64,000 nucleotides of DNA. Origin: Hypholoma sublateritium FD-334 SS-4. Its lineage: Eukaryota > Basidiomycota > Agaricomycetes > Agaricales > Strophariaceae. Of this stretch, positions 1-11,760 are shown one piece after another (position 1 is the stretch's first letter; the number at the start of each line of letters is the position of its first letter). The position numbers and the translations under genes are program-made. The notes beneath the pieces are model-generated. The model was given only the letters and a program-made list of their open reading frames with translations. It ran no database searches and was not told where the DNA came from. The stretch lies in contig KN817561.1 in NCBI GenBank assembly GCA_000827495.1, positions 186,001 through 250,000 on the forward strand, read 5' to 3'.

Positions 1-798
1 CCGACCATTCCCCGGTGTACCGTTGTATCTGTCCTTGTAAAAGATTTAGATGGACAAAGGTGACATTATAAATAATACTAATACTACCCCTCATGACACG
101 GTGAACTCGAATGCCCTTGTGTACTTTGTGTACGACTTGTGTACGACCCACTGGTCATTACTAATTGCTCAAATGGATCCGCAGGAGTGACCTGGAGCGG
201 GGGTCTCTTTCCATAATAGAGGCAATAGCTGCAGAAATAATTTGCCGGCAGTAAGTGAACAAGTGGTTGACATTGCATCTATACACTGCCAAAGTAGCAC
301 GGAAACTATGTAGAAGGTCTGCCTATAAGCTCGAATCCTAGATACCCATACATGTGCTCATCATCCCCGCTACCTTAGGTAGTGGGTCTTATCGAGTGGA
401 CCCTTTTCAAAATTGGCGGGCGTTTTGAATTCTTCCTTTTATGGTGTGTTTTTCTCGCAGTCACGCATCGGATTTTTCATTGCCCCTCCGGTGTTGTGTA
501 GGCATTCAGTTAANTCCTTCCTGAGGGAAGCAGACAACTACTTAGTAGAGCACTAATTATGAGGTAGGTCGATGCCAAATAAAAAACTAGAATAAGCATG
601 CGATGGCCAGCGAATACATGCACCGATAGGCCGCTATTCAGCCTAGACCTGTGCAGCAATCCTCTAAGTTCTATTCCACTGATGCTTATTCCTCTCAATC
701 TTTGTGTGATTTTCATTCATTCTGGTCATACTTACTGTTATTTTCTTCTACTGTAATGTAGGTACTTCGCCAAGGCCCAAAAGGGCATACGTTTTTTT

Positions 799-879
799 GC
801 GTGCACTAGCGTGCATCGGCGTGCAGCTGGCGCGCAGTTGCGTGCATCAGCGTGCATCAGCGTGCATTAGCGTGCACTA
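799..879. repeat. GCGTGCAtyag short tandem array 1
   Basis: About seven tandem copies of an 11 bp unit of the form GCGTGCAtyAG, with one degraded copy carrying GCGCGCA. The same unit recurs near 1.64 and 2.31 kb. Confidence 0.85.
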
Positions 880-1638
880 TTTGGGGGCGTTATGGTTAAC
901 TCTCTTCGTTCATAGGAATGTTAGTATGATATATACAGTGTCGTAGTCGACTTCCTGCATGTGTATATGGTACGTGAAGTTGGGCTGCCCGGCAACTCGC
1001 CGGCTACCGGAAACTTTGCTGACCGTCACCTTATAGTTATTTCTACGTACGGTGTGAGTTCAGCAGTAAGTTATTTTAGATATAATATAATATAAGTAAT
1101 GTTTTGTACATACGTATGTTATATATTGAAACTTTTGGTTGCTATGGAACAAGATACAGTGGCGAGACACCGTGTGAATTTGACTGGATGCCTCGTGAAT
1201 TAGGTGCACAGGGTACTAGAATTCGCCGTTTATGGCAAGAGATCCACATCCTCGTCTAGTAGGTATACTCTATCAGTCTCATGGCTTTATATATTGAAAG
1301 TGATAGTTGACAATATACATTAAGCGCTCGCGCAGAGGCTTGTTCATCGACATCATCAAGTTTTTATATTTCCTATATTCAGTCAAATGAACGGTGAGTC
1401 ATGATCCATCTTCAAGTCGAAGGCTTATCTTTTCTCCAAGCTCTCGATACATAGTAGAAAATGCCGTGTTTGAACTTAAACTGCAGAAATCCGAAGATGA
1501 ATTCGTCATTCTCCTCTAAATGGTGCACTCTTGACAAGGTGACTTGGTAAAAATCCCTAAGAATAACCATCTCAGCGTCAAGTTCTTTATATATCGTATA
1601 AATACACTAGACGCGGTCATATATGCTTGCGAGCACTT

Positions 1639-1758
1639 GCGTGCATTAGCGTGCATTAGCGTGCAGTAGCGTGCACCTCGCGTGCAGTAGCGCGCGCCTC
1701 GCGTGCAGTAGCGTGCACTCGCGTGCAGTTGCGTGCAGTAGCGTGCAGTCGCGTGCGC
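1639..1758. repeat. GCGTGCAtyag short tandem array 2
   Basis: About eleven copies of the same GCGTGCA-based unit. Units alternate between an 11 bp form ending in TAG and shorter forms ending in CTC. This is the longest of the three arrays on the left flank. Confidence 0.85.
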
Positions 1759-2313
1759 GTGACATCTACGTGACGAATACTTCATTGAAAACATCCGTGT
1801 TTCGACAGTGTATATATGACCGCCTAATCGTAAATTCATATTAAGAGTACTGTTTAGGTCACTTAGAAAAGTACCACATAATACTGGCTCCATGGCAGTG
1901 CACTACGTTATGAATTAGCTTGCCTGCCCGAGCTATCAGTCAAATTCACACGATATGCTTGGGTCAAACGGATACCTCGGTAGTATTCCACCCAACATTA
2001 TGACTGATTGGTTCATAGTATTACAGTAGATATTGATATCTATAAGTAAAGTATTCAGGTAATAAATGCATGGGCCACATGGCGTACCGTGTAGATAAAT
2101 TCCACTCATTCTCTTCAATGCTACATTACAGCTCCTATACTGAGCAATGGACTATGAAAGCAATTTACATAGGTCCCAGTGAGGCTACATTACATATAAA
2201 TTGTAATGGTCCTTAAGATGGCTTGTGCATATATCGCGCACTCTTTCAAGTACCTGGAAGACGACGAGAAGCGGTTTGATGGCCTGTGACATGCTGTGAC
2301 ACATTCAAGATTT

Positions 2314-2372
2314 GCGTGCATTAGCGTGCACTAGCGTGCATCAGCGTGCATGATGCACGCGAGTGCACGCAA
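2314..2372. repeat. GCGTGCAtyag array 3 with inverted end
   Basis: Four direct copies of the unit run into copies in the opposite orientation. This makes a perfect palindrome of GCGTGCAT and ATGCACGC around a single G near 2346-2362. Confidence 0.75.
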
Positions 2373-2405
2373 AAATCTGGTTGCCCGGCCCAAAACGGTG
2401 CGCAT

Positions 2406-2431
2406 CCCGGGCGTACTAACGTACGCCCGGG
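2406..2431. repeat. Perfect 11 bp inverted repeat (hairpin)
   Basis: The arms CCCGGGCGTAC and GTACGCCCGGG flank a TAAC loop. It lies just beyond tandem array 3, in otherwise AT-rich DNA. Function unknown. Confidence 0.8.
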
Positions 2432-3933
2432 CTCCGCCAGTTTACTTAAAGGAAGTAGTACTTGATTTGGTGTTTTGTACGCTAAATACAATTGAATTAA
2501 ACACATAATATATGTACAGGGCAGATTGTGGTCTTGACTTCAGGCAACCATAAGTTGATCTTCCTCGAGCAATCCTCAAAAGCGAGGAAATAAGGAAGGG
2601 TAGCGGGCTATGCCGACGTTAGCCGGCCCTACGGCTTTATTTAAATAAACAGATCTTAAGAACGGAACTGCGGAACTATAATCTGCAGAATACAGAGCTG
2701 AAATATCTGAGCTCCGGCCTCCCCCAATGACACCGTACAGCCACGCAGCGGTTCATCAACTCTGCACGTCGTCAGCTTGTTGACACCGTCTCTAATATCT
2801 GCTCTGTAGTATTACATATTCATACACATTGATAAAGGTCAGTCCATGAGTCCATGGCCGGCAATCATCCTTGCAGTCGTGGACTGACCTGTCGTCCCAC
2901 TGCAATTTTTAAGCGCCGTTCAATCCGTCCCTTGCGCGATGGAATATAGACATCATGTGTAATGGTGTCATACGATTAGCACAGTCCCCGCAATATCGAG
3001 GGGGACTACCAATCCGTAATCGACTGTATGAATATCTGTACATACTAAAATTATCTTATGTTCGGGGGCATAGAACGCTTCAGCTCAGTGAGAGCTAAGA
3101 GCCATATCGAGAACTTTGGTGATGTAGGTTATTAGCACATTTACCCCTCACAATTCGTACTACTGACCCATCGAAGGTTAATAGCGCCCGCTGCACTGTA
3201 TGATTAGGCGCCCACAGCAGAACAGGGCAAATTATATAGTGGTTGGCCATCTTGGAACACTCTTATTCAAGCAGAACTACCGATTGATCAGCGGTCGTCT
3301 CATTTTTTTTACAAGAGAATTGCTGTGAACAAAATGATATAATAAAAGTAAATAGTTTCATGGTATCATAGCACGGAACTAATGCTTCGTCAATGTGTTA
3401 TGTGTTTGATATACGTACATATGCAGGCCACAAAACGAGAAAGTTCAAGGAAAAACATAGAATCAAAAAAGGTAATGAGAATTACTGCAATTTACCTATT
3501 TGATATACCTGTATTCGCATATCACGTCAATTGGAAGCAGTTCGCGCATTTCGTAGTAATACTAATATTTCCATAGAAAATATCGGCCGCCGCACTGCGA
3601 TATAGAGCAAGGCAATATTGTGAACACAACTATTCCATCAGGGAAGCTTGTATACATTTCCGCCTCATAAGCAGATTTTTGCTGTGCGCAGTACCGCAAC
3701 ATGGAGAGCAATGTGCGATTTTTCTTCAATTCCAGGCTTTTTTTGAATTTCCTGGAAAGGTGGTGACTACCTGTGCCGCCAAAATCCAGTGCTTAAAGGC
3801 TACTGCGATTTGAAATAGCGGAGCACTGCCGGAGGTTCCCTAAAGAGTCAAGGGGCGGTGCCATGCCCGGGCCAGTGCGCGGCGGCGTGGCTGTGTCTGA
3901 CTCTGACCAAACACAGCCATCGCTTACGAAAGC

Positions 3934-3940
3934 ATAAATA
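3934..3940 (+). promoter_or_regulatory. TATA-like box upstream of calcipressin
   Basis: ATAAATA lies about 95 nt before the calcipressin start codon, a plausible distance for a core promoter plus short 5' UTR. This is position and sequence only; no transcript evidence. Confidence 0.35.
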
Positions 3941-4030
3941 GCCGGGAAAAAACCGCTTTTAAAAAGGCAAGGAGAGGCTTCGTCCTCCTCCATCACGTCT
4001 CTGACGCCCGCAACGACCATCACACTGACA

Positions 4031-4793
4031 ATGGCTAGGTCACTATCCCCCGTCGAGGACGAGTCCTCCCCTCCACCATCTCCCCCCGCATCGGTGGCTA
4101 CCAACACCCTGGCGGTGACTGCGCTTCCAAAGTCGTTTTTCGACCCTGTAATCCTGTCGATGCTGCGCGAGCATTTTGCATCATTCGGCGACATCAACCA
4201 ATGGGTACCATTGCAGGGGTTTGGGCGCATTATCATCGTCTACGAAATCGAGCGCCATGCTGAGACCGCGAAGCGGACGTGCGACCCCATCGTCGTCGAC
4301 CACCACGACGGGTAAGTTGTCAGCCAACCGACTGCGCGCTCCGATTATCTGATTCGTTAATATTAGAACGCAAGTCGTCCTGCGTGTCTACCGCGCCGAT
4401 CCCAATCCCCTCATCATGCGTGGGGACAATTGCTGGATTCCACATACCAGCTTCCTCAAGCCTCCTCCAATCGAGAAGAACTTTCTCATTTCCCCACCTG
4501 GTTCCCCTCCTGTCGGATGGGAGCAGATCAAGGAGGAGCCGCCCAATACGACGCCTCTTGCCGATGATCTAATCAATGCACTGCGTAAGCTGCAAGCTTT
4601 CGATGAACGACCGGCGTCTGAGCAACTGCTGGACACCCGCGACTTCGGCGGTGTCTGCGTATTCGTCGAGGATTATGATGCTGGCGACAGCGAGTTTGAC
4701 ATCCCGGACGAAGACTGGGTCCACGGCGAGACTGCCCCTGCCAGGGACAAATGGCGGAGCTTTGCTACAGCCATGCCCCCTGTCCAATCTTGA
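4031..4793 (+). CDS. RCN1: Calcipressin (regulator of calcineurin), two exons, 235 aa
   Basis: Calcipressins bind and modulate the Ca2+/calmodulin-dependent phosphatase calcineurin in the cytoplasm. Exon 1 is 4031-4311, the intron is 4312-4366 (GTAAGT...TTAG, 55 nt) and exon 2 is 4367-4793; the joined frame is open. Residues ~24-105 form the RRM-like fold typical of the family (TNTLAVTALP, then GFGRIIIVYE). The family signature FLISPPGSPPVGWE is at ~133-146 and carries the serine whose phosphorylation tunes calcineurin binding in homologues. An acidic stretch (VEDYDAGDSEFD) follows, as in fungal members. Length fits fungal Rcn1 proteins. The start is the first ATG of the frame and follows a TATA-like element. 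The calcineurin role is established for the family; here it is inferred from sequence. No defects seen. Confidence 0.93.
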
Positions 4794-5738
4794 TCTATAT
4801 CTCCGAACTTTCTTGGATATCCACTGTAACTTGTGAGTTTTATTTTTGACATCCTCCCTCCGTTTTTGCAAGATGAACCATATCAGACCTGTTCCGAGTT
4901 CGCTGAGAGGACAAACCGATATTGCCTTTTTAATCTGACTTCTTCCTTCACATCTTTATCTCCATTCCATTTACTAATCTCGTTTCCTCAGAAACATGCA
5001 CATCTTGATGATGATCTGGACAGCTTAATTTTTTAAAACTCGTGAGTATATCTATCCGTCGTCTCGATTTCGGATGAATTATTCAGACCTGTTCTGATCC
5101 TTGTGGAGACAAACCGAATATTGCCTTTTATTTCTGACCTTTCTATGATTGCCCTTGTTTCATCGAATGTTCAACTGACCACTGTTCTTATTCAGGTGTT
5201 TGTGTAATAACCTCTTCGCATCTATATTTGTAAACCGCTCCCAACTACCAACATCATTTCGGACAGTCGTATCCGCATACATACCTTAGCTATCGTGTCC
5301 CGTCGTTACTATTATCATCTAAACCCGTTGTATTTTTCTTGTGTCCTCTTACTGTATCACTGTCTTTCCAGTACTTTGACTCGTCGATGAATCATGATTT
5401 GCATGACAAGTTATACTTCTGGGTATATGTACGGCGTACGCACAGTACGCTAAGTATATCTGCGCAAGTGTACGTATGATCCTCTAATCTCGAGATGGTA
5501 CAAGTTCCCGCATATCCCACTGATTTCGGTGCAGATTCATTTGAGCGATCTAGTTTTGGGGCGTATGGGGGAGCTATTGTGCTTTCAACAAGGGTCCCCG
5601 TAAATGTGCGATGTATATAGTACAGTCAGATGACTAGCATTGGATATCGAGCTGAGATGTAGGTAAAAGTGCAAATGCTAATGATGGAAAACTAAGGATG
5701 ATCGATGAAGGATGATTACCACGATACATGGTATCCGC
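4794..5738. other. Intergenic, convergent 3' ends of calcipressin and CCDC124-like genes
   Basis: This 0.9 kb separates two convergent genes. It holds T-rich sequence likely to include both 3' UTRs and the small duplication listed separately. I see no coding potential. Confidence 0.5.
4884..5140. repeat. Imperfect ~57 bp duplication 200 bp apart
   Basis: The segments 4884-4941 and 5084-5140 both begin with CAGACCTGTT and share the block ACAAACCGA(A)TATTGCCTTTT. They lie in the 3' flank of calcipressin, about 200 bp apart, suggesting a small local duplication. Confidence 0.6.
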
Positions 5739-6758
5739 CTATTTTTCGCGGAGACGTTCCTCGACCTCGGCCTTCTTGGCTTTGAGTGCTGAAACCTTTT
5801 CGTCTTTGTTCGCGTCGTAGGCAACCGTAACTTGGTTGAATCTGGGGGGGGGGAAGTCAGATCCGGTGGATATGAATTTGAGAGTTTAGGAGAAGCATAC
5901 GGATTTTCTGGAGACTTCTGAAAATTCTTGTAGAGCAAATCCTGGAAGTGATGATAGTTAATGGCCTGGATGGTGCATCGTAAGTATGCCGACCCACCTT
6001 GTACTGCTGCAGACGCAGACCGGGATGTTCTTGCCGAAGGACAGGCAGTTCACGCTCCGTGTATGCTTCGTATGCAGCCTGGTCACAGTGATCAGGATTT
6101 ACTATATTCAAAGAACAACAAAAATACCTTGAAGCGACGCTATAATATAAAAAAAATTAAAACAGATCTTTCGTTCGGATATAGAACGTATCGCACCTCT
6201 GGGTGCCTCTCCAGACCTGCTGCCTGCTGGCCGACACTGGCTTTATCCATCTTTGCAGTGACAATCTCCAAGAGATCGATCGCATTGTCGATTCCCGTCG
6301 CAGCAAAGCTCTCCACCTCCTTCGGCTCGTCAGACTTAGGATGTTCCGGCTCAGATGCAGCTGCAAGTCCACCAGCAGCGATGGCGCCGGGGCCGGCTGG
6401 GACGCTCGCCTTGACCGCGGCCTTGCCTTTCTTCGGCGCTGCGGTCTTGGGCTTCACGACGGATGTCGCGGCCTCCTCCTCCGCGAGGAGGCGCGCATTC
6501 TCCGCCTTGCGCGCGAGATCGGCCTTGCGCTTCTCCTCCTTGTCCTCCGCCTTCGCTTTGCCGCCCTTCACGTCCTTGTCGGTCCACTTATCGGCCTCCT
6601 TGCGCTCCTGCAGAAAAAGAGGGTCAGATATAGCGACGATGAACGCGGAGAATAGAGCGCACCTTCTCCTGAGATGCCTGCTCCTGCTTCTTCGACTCGT
6701 TCTCTGCTTTTTTAGCGCGGCCGCCTTCCTTCTTCGCGTTACCTCCCTTCGGGGGCAT
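5739..6758 (-). CDS. CCDC124: CCDC124/Lso2/Oxs1-like ribosome-associated coiled-coil protein, six exons, 247 aa
   Basis: Homologues bind the ribosomal intersubunit region and are linked to translational dormancy and recovery (yeast Lso2, human CCDC124). Exons by position: 6758-6663, 6607-6197, 6139-6128, 6078-5998, 5941-5901 and 5841-5739. All junctions are GT-AG and the sum, 744 nt, is in frame. The protein begins MPPKGGNAKKEGG, is a Lys/Glu/Ala-rich charged helix to ~residue 95, then has an Ala/Pro-rich linker and the conserved C-terminal block. That block reads ERHPE|RRFK|AAYEAYTERELP, then LRLQQYK and KSPENPFNQ, as in the family. Exon 3 is only 12 nt and encodes RRFK; skipping it would delete a conserved basic patch without shifting frame. 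The start is fixed by the family's MPPK opening. No defects seen. Confidence 0.9.
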
Positions 6759-7308
6759 GTCTGATTAGATCTGGGTGGGTATGAAGGTAGGATATGTGCT
6801 GCGATGCACGAAAGTATAGAACTGGAGGGTTGATGTGTCAGATTAAGCCAGTATGGGGGAGGAAGCACTTACCTTGCTATGGTTGATGGTGTGTAAGAGA
6901 GGAATGCGCTGCCGATGTGCTGCAGGCTACCTTTTAATCTTATCTGATAATAAGCTGATTGACAGATCGCCACGTCCGGATTGGGGTTGCTTTCTACTCC
7001 GCTTCTCGCTTAGCCGGAACTTTGACTTCGACCTACTTTGACTTGCGACGGCGATCACCGTCTACCGTCCATTGAGGCTCTATTGCTATTCAGCTACAGC
7101 AACTCCCTCTGAAGAGGATATATGAAGCCCCGCAGAAGGCGCATCTTGTAGCCTTCGAAATAGGGCAGGATCTACTCTCCCAGAGCCTTTTAAAGCTCAC
7201 CCAGACTCATTTGTCTCCCTCTCTTATCTGAGGCCGCCAATCTCTACTAGACAACGTATCCCAACTTGCGTCACCTCGGTACGCGTAAAGCTGCATTATA
7301 CTCTTTGA

Positions 7309-9146
7309 ATGGTTCAATTACATGCATCCCGCGAGGCGGCGGGGAAAAATCAGGGAAAAACTCGGACGCCGCTGCCCTTCGGACAGCTCTCGATCCTGCT
7401 CCTCCTTCGCTTCACAGAATCCGCCTCGACCTTTGTGATATTCCCGTTCTTGAACGAGGTGCGGTCCATTTTACATCCGCTTGTAATGAGTACTCACAGC
7501 GCGTTTGCCAGTTGTTAGCCTGGGTCACAGGAGGCGATGGTGCAAGGGTTGGATATTATGCCGGATTGATGGCTAGTGCTACAGTTTACCTCTGTCGACG
7601 GAAACTGAGATTATGTCTTGAATAAAACAGGAATCAATTCGTCAGCTATTATCCCTGGTCAGCGTTATGTATTGGAGCCGACTTTCCGATCATATTGGTA
7701 GGAAACCGGTCCTTCTCATAGGCACATTTGCATTAGCTATCGCGACCACTTGCTTCGGTCTTTCACGGGCTTTCTGGGCGCTAGTTATTAGGTATGATCC
7801 ACCTGCTATCTTTATTTTCTTTAAATAAATTGGACGGATGCCTCTTCACCAGCCGCTGCATTTTTACTGCACTAAACAGTAACGCAGGTGGGTGTTGTAA
7901 ATAAAAGACTGCAAAGATGTGCTGACAAGGTGTTAGGCGTTATCAAGAGCATGGTAGGCGAAATCACAGATCATACCAACAGCGCAGATGCGTTCGCATT
8001 ACTCCACGTCCCCTGGGCTGTCGGTAGTTCTTTTGGGTGAGACAATTGCCTGCCGTACGTGATTTTGCTTCTGATCAATCATAGTGCTCTCACAGGTGGC
8101 TGGTTGGCTCGACCCCGCGACCATTTTCCGAGCACCTTCGAGAGTGAATTTTGGGCCGATTTTCCTTATTTCCTGCCTTGCATTTCGATGGCTACCCTCT
8201 CGGTATTCGCATGTTGTATTGTTACTCTTTTTTTGAAAGAGGTACGATCTCGATCATGTAGTCAGAATCTCATCAAAAACTAAGGCAAATCGCATCATCA
8301 CAGACAGTCGACACCCGCAGTCGCCACAAAACAGTAAACGATACAGATGACGGTGCTTCTCAGCCTCTTCTTCGTACCTCCAGCCACGAGGCTTCCACCT
8401 CCACACAAGATAGGGGATCAGCGGCCGCCGCGCAGGAAGAAGAGCCAGTGCCATTAAAGTCCCTCCTACACCTGAAGGTCCTCATACCCCTTCTGAACTA
8501 CGTCAGCCTTGCGTCTTTGCATGCCTCGTCCAATGCCTTGCAGCCACTGTTCCTCGCCATGCCTGTGGAGATAGGGGGCCTCGGCCTACCACCGCGCGAC
8601 GTGGGGTACATTCTCGGCGTGTATGGGCTCGCGAACAGCCTCTTCCAAACGTTCATGCTAGGCCGGCTCGTGCGCCGCTTCGGCGTGAAGACGGTCTTCG
8701 TCACGGGCGTCGCCATGTTCGTGCCGATGTTCACGTTCTCGCCGCTCATGAACCTCGTCGTCGGCGCGGAGGGCTTCTCTTACGTCGTATGGGCGATGCT
8801 CGTGTGCCAGCTGTCGTGTTCGCTCGTGATGGAGCTCTCGTATGGTGCGTTGTTTTACCCTGGTCAACTGCACGCCCACTGTATCAGTATTGACTAGTGC
8901 ACAGGCTGCGTGTATATGTTCATCACGGCCGCGGCGCCGAACAAGCGCTCGCTCGGGGCGACGAACGGCCTCGGGCAGACGCTCGTATCGATCGGGCGCA
9001 TCGTGACCCCGGTGATGACAACGAGCCTGCTGTCGCTGTCCATAGAGCACCATATCATGTGGGGCTTTGCCGCGTACGTGGCGCTCATTGCGCTCACAAT
9101 GGGTGGGCTGTGGCTCGCCGCGCAGCTGCCTCGGCGCTTGGAATAA
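7309..9146 (+). CDS. Major facilitator superfamily transporter, eight exons, 485 aa
   Basis: A plasma or vacuolar membrane transporter of the fungal DHA1/ZIFL-like group; substrate unknown. Exons: 7309-7458, 7512-7583, 7631-7791, 7853-7887, 7937-8036, 8085-8241, 8304-8844 and 8905-9146. All introns are 47-62 nt GT-AG and the 1458 nt sum is in frame. TM1 follows TPLPFGQL; the A-motif WSRLSDHIGRKP lies in the TM2-3 loop; SRCIFTALNSNAGVIKS and GEITD match the TM4-5 region. The central loop (after FLKE) is hydrophilic, Ser/Gln-rich and carries PLLRTSS. The second half resumes with LLNYVSL and ends in two membrane spans. Junction 2/3 is the least certain. Exon 7 is markedly GC-rich compared with earlier exons. 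Substrates in this group include drugs, amino acids and siderophore-type compounds, so none can be assigned. Confidence 0.88.
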
Positions 9147-9795
9147 TTCACGGCGGGGCCAGAAACGTCAATATGAAAGGCTGTACTAATGTGGTCATGA
9201 ACTTACGACATTTACGCTTCGGCTCGTGCTGTGTGCTCGCTTGGAGTGCACACGGATGACATAGGTTCCGTTTGTGTTAACATGATCGCAAAAGATGGGA
9301 TAAGGCTGCGTTCGGGGCTATGTCCTAGTTGCTTCTGGCAATTGGAAGAAGCGAGTGGAAGATTGGTGGAAAGTTAAGTTTATGAGGCGCATGTAGACGT
9401 CGCTGTGGTTCGCTCGAGATTCAGGCCTGTCCACTGACGAGCCGGTGCTCTATTTGTGACTCGTCTTGAGCTTGAGTTTGCGAACGTCCTCCACACTATT
9501 TCGGCTACTTGTTGGCTGCATCAATTGATCAAGATTGCTCGATAAGTAGAATGCCGAGTTCCCGGACCGATCTAATGGCCACGCAAGGTGATTGCGCTTG
9601 CTACATGCACGCTTTCTTGACTCACCCCGACTCCCTTCTTTGATTTCACATCGCGTCCATAGTTGGAGTCCTATACAATAAAAGCAGTCTGTATTACTAG
9701 ATTCCCCATCTTTCTGTCGAAGAGACGCTCCGATCTATCTTGGTTTTACTGGACACTGGAATCTAGAAGGGCAATATACCAACAAGTCAGGGATC

Positions 9796-10646
9796 ATGGA
9801 CAGAGCCGTCAGTAGATGGGCACCGGGGGCCTCCTGTACGTGCTCTCTACTCCATACTGGTGTGGAATGGTGCTGATACCCTTGCGTAGATGGCCCCGTT
9901 CTCGGGCAGACCGATTTATATCTGCTTGGCCGCGACGCCGCGCTCGAAGTGAACCCCCTCCTCAAGGGGGAGGTGCCACAATACCAGATGCAATTCCACG
10001 TAGTGACAGGTTGGCTGGAAAGCATTCTTCATTGCATTTATGGCCGTCTGATTGTTGAAGCCAGGGTTCTCGTCAAGCAACCGGAATCAAGGAGATACTA
10101 GTGTGCAAGGGAAGGACGAGCCCGCGACGCTCCCGCGGGTCACCCAGATCATTTTAATCTCCCGTTTCTCGCCCTGGTGCACAATTATCAAGAAGGATAC
10201 GGGGGTCACGATCGGGGATATATGTTCTGCTATCTACAAAGAGTGCGTCCGTGTTGCGTGCCGCCAGTGCCCCGCGCTAACCGTTCACGATCGCCGATAA
10301 TTGCAGCTACGTCGAACACGAAATTACTGATGCGGAGTATGCGACGCTCAGCCAGCGCGCGCAAGACCAACTGAAGCGCACGGCCGCACAGCATTTCAAC
10401 AATCAGATGCAGCCACAAGGCGGACAGTGGGGATACTACACACCCCAACAGGCGCCTGATCGTCTGCGTCGCGTCGGTGCGTAGATATACTCGCTTTCAG
10501 ATCGTCAAGCCAAAGCCTAATGTGCTGTGGTAGACTGGCTCCGTGAACGAGTCTACTTCGAGGGTTTGTCCAAGGACGACAATTATGTCCAGAGCCGTCT
10601 AGGGTTCAAAGCGCCAAATATCTTCGTGATGGATCTGACCTCATGA
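9796..10646 (+). CDS. DUF6699 domain protein, five exons, 205 aa
   Basis: A member of a basidiomycete-expanded family of unknown function. Exons: 9796-9835, 9890-10002, 10061-10242, 10307-10476 and 10534-10646 (618 nt, in frame). The domain is recognised from the layout: a strand pair (TQIILIS, then SPWCTIIKK), GVTIGDICSAIYK, the basic/acidic helix YVEHEITDAEYATLS, and a C-terminal RRVDWLRERVYFEGLS. These are the usual DUF6699 landmarks. The N-terminal exon (MDRAVSRWAPGAS) is short and its start is the weakest part; an upstream exon is possible. It follows the MFS gene in the same direction but 650 bp away, so no common regulation is implied. Confidence 0.75.
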
Positions 10647-10989
10647 TCGCCCATGTTCGCCCATCTTACGACTATACCCTTGCCTGCGCATGGAAGTGCA
10701 TTGCCTCTGCTATAATCTTGGATACTTATTCAATATCTGTTGTGTGTATCATTTACAGTCTGTGTTGTAGGTTCGTTGTAAAAATGATACCTGGATGGGT
10801 CGGAAGGAAATTCTGAAGTATACTCCAATGGAATACGTCAATTCTGAATTATAGGGTATCACAATACACAGCTACATCGGGGAATTGGGGGCCTCCTGGC
10901 TTTTCCAGACGGATTTGATAATTAGTCATCAACCTGTGGGCGTAAAACAAAGTAAAACACGTTATTTAAAGCACTTACCGCGGCGCTGG

Positions 10990-11760
10990 AGGCCCTGTGG
11001 AGCATGACCAGCCTGCACCATTATTATGCGCATAGGTTTTTGTATTTAATACAGCTCCAAGAATTTAACAATCTGTTGTCTAGACCCAGTTCTTTTTATT
11101 CCCTGATCAATGCTCTATCAAAATTACAGCTCATTAGATGATCTGAGCGACGAAAAGGATGACTTACTGCCTATGACCAACTTGCACCATTATTACGTAT
11201 ATATGTTTTTGTATTTAATACAGTTACAAGAATTTCATAATCTGCTGTCCAGACCCAGTTCTTATTATTCCCTGATCAACGCTCTATCAAAGTTGCAGCT
11301 CATTAGATGATCTGAGCGACTCATCGGGAAATGAGGGGCCCTGTTTTTGCTAGACATGATATTTTAAATACTCATCTACGTGCTGCATGAAATGCTAATC
11401 ATTGCCCACAAATTTCATTCTTGAAGATTCTGGTATTTTCGTCTCATGGCGCAATAAGAATTTGCCTGACTTATCAGATAGTCCTCACTCTGTTATTTCC
11501 CTGACCAATCATTATCACTATTGCATCAGAGTTGCAAGTGATTTGACGGGCTGATCTACGCGAGAGACGGCATCTTTAATATGGCCTAAAAATCACATTC
11601 TTGAAGATTGTGATATTTAAATTTAAAGCCATAGTAAGAATTCAGCTAGTCCATTGTATAGGCCTCATTTTTGTTAGTTGCTAGCCTGCCATGATCGACG
11701 CCATATCAGAGTTGCAAGTGACTTGACGAGTTGGTCTATGCGATAAACGCCTTCCTTGAA
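10990..11760. repeat. Diverged tandem repeats, ~170-210 bp units
   Basis: The blocks 11007-11150 and 11176-11320 align closely: CTGCACCATTATTA or a variant, TTTTTGTATTTAATACAG, AGACCCAGTTCTT, ATTAGATGATCTGAGCGAC. Further, more diverged copies follow at about 11490-11600 and 11690-11790, sharing ATCAGAGTTGCAAGTGA(T/C)TTGACG. The region is AT-rich and non-coding; it is probably an old satellite or duplicated non-autonomous element. Confidence 0.7.

Larger units (their letters stand above)
1..4030. other. Gene-poor left flank
   Basis: I see no convincing coding gene here. Open frames are short, lack family similarity and are AT-rich. The stretch holds three short GCGTGCA-type tandem arrays and a perfect hairpin, listed separately, and otherwise looks like unique intergenic DNA. 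The promoter of the calcipressin gene must lie in its last few hundred bases. Confidence 0.5.

Noticed and set aside
799..2372. CRISPR-like array of GCGTGCA repeats
   Set aside because: Units are 11 bp, contiguous without unique spacers, and the organism is a eukaryote.
5961..6764. 267-codon plus-strand frame opposite the CCDC124-like gene
   Set aside because: Antisense shadow of the minus-strand gene; low-complexity Leu/Ser/Ala-rich composition.
6140..6868. Single-exon 242-codon protein at the CCDC124-like locus
   Set aside because: It reads through introns at both ends; the spliced six-exon model restores the family's N- and C-termini.
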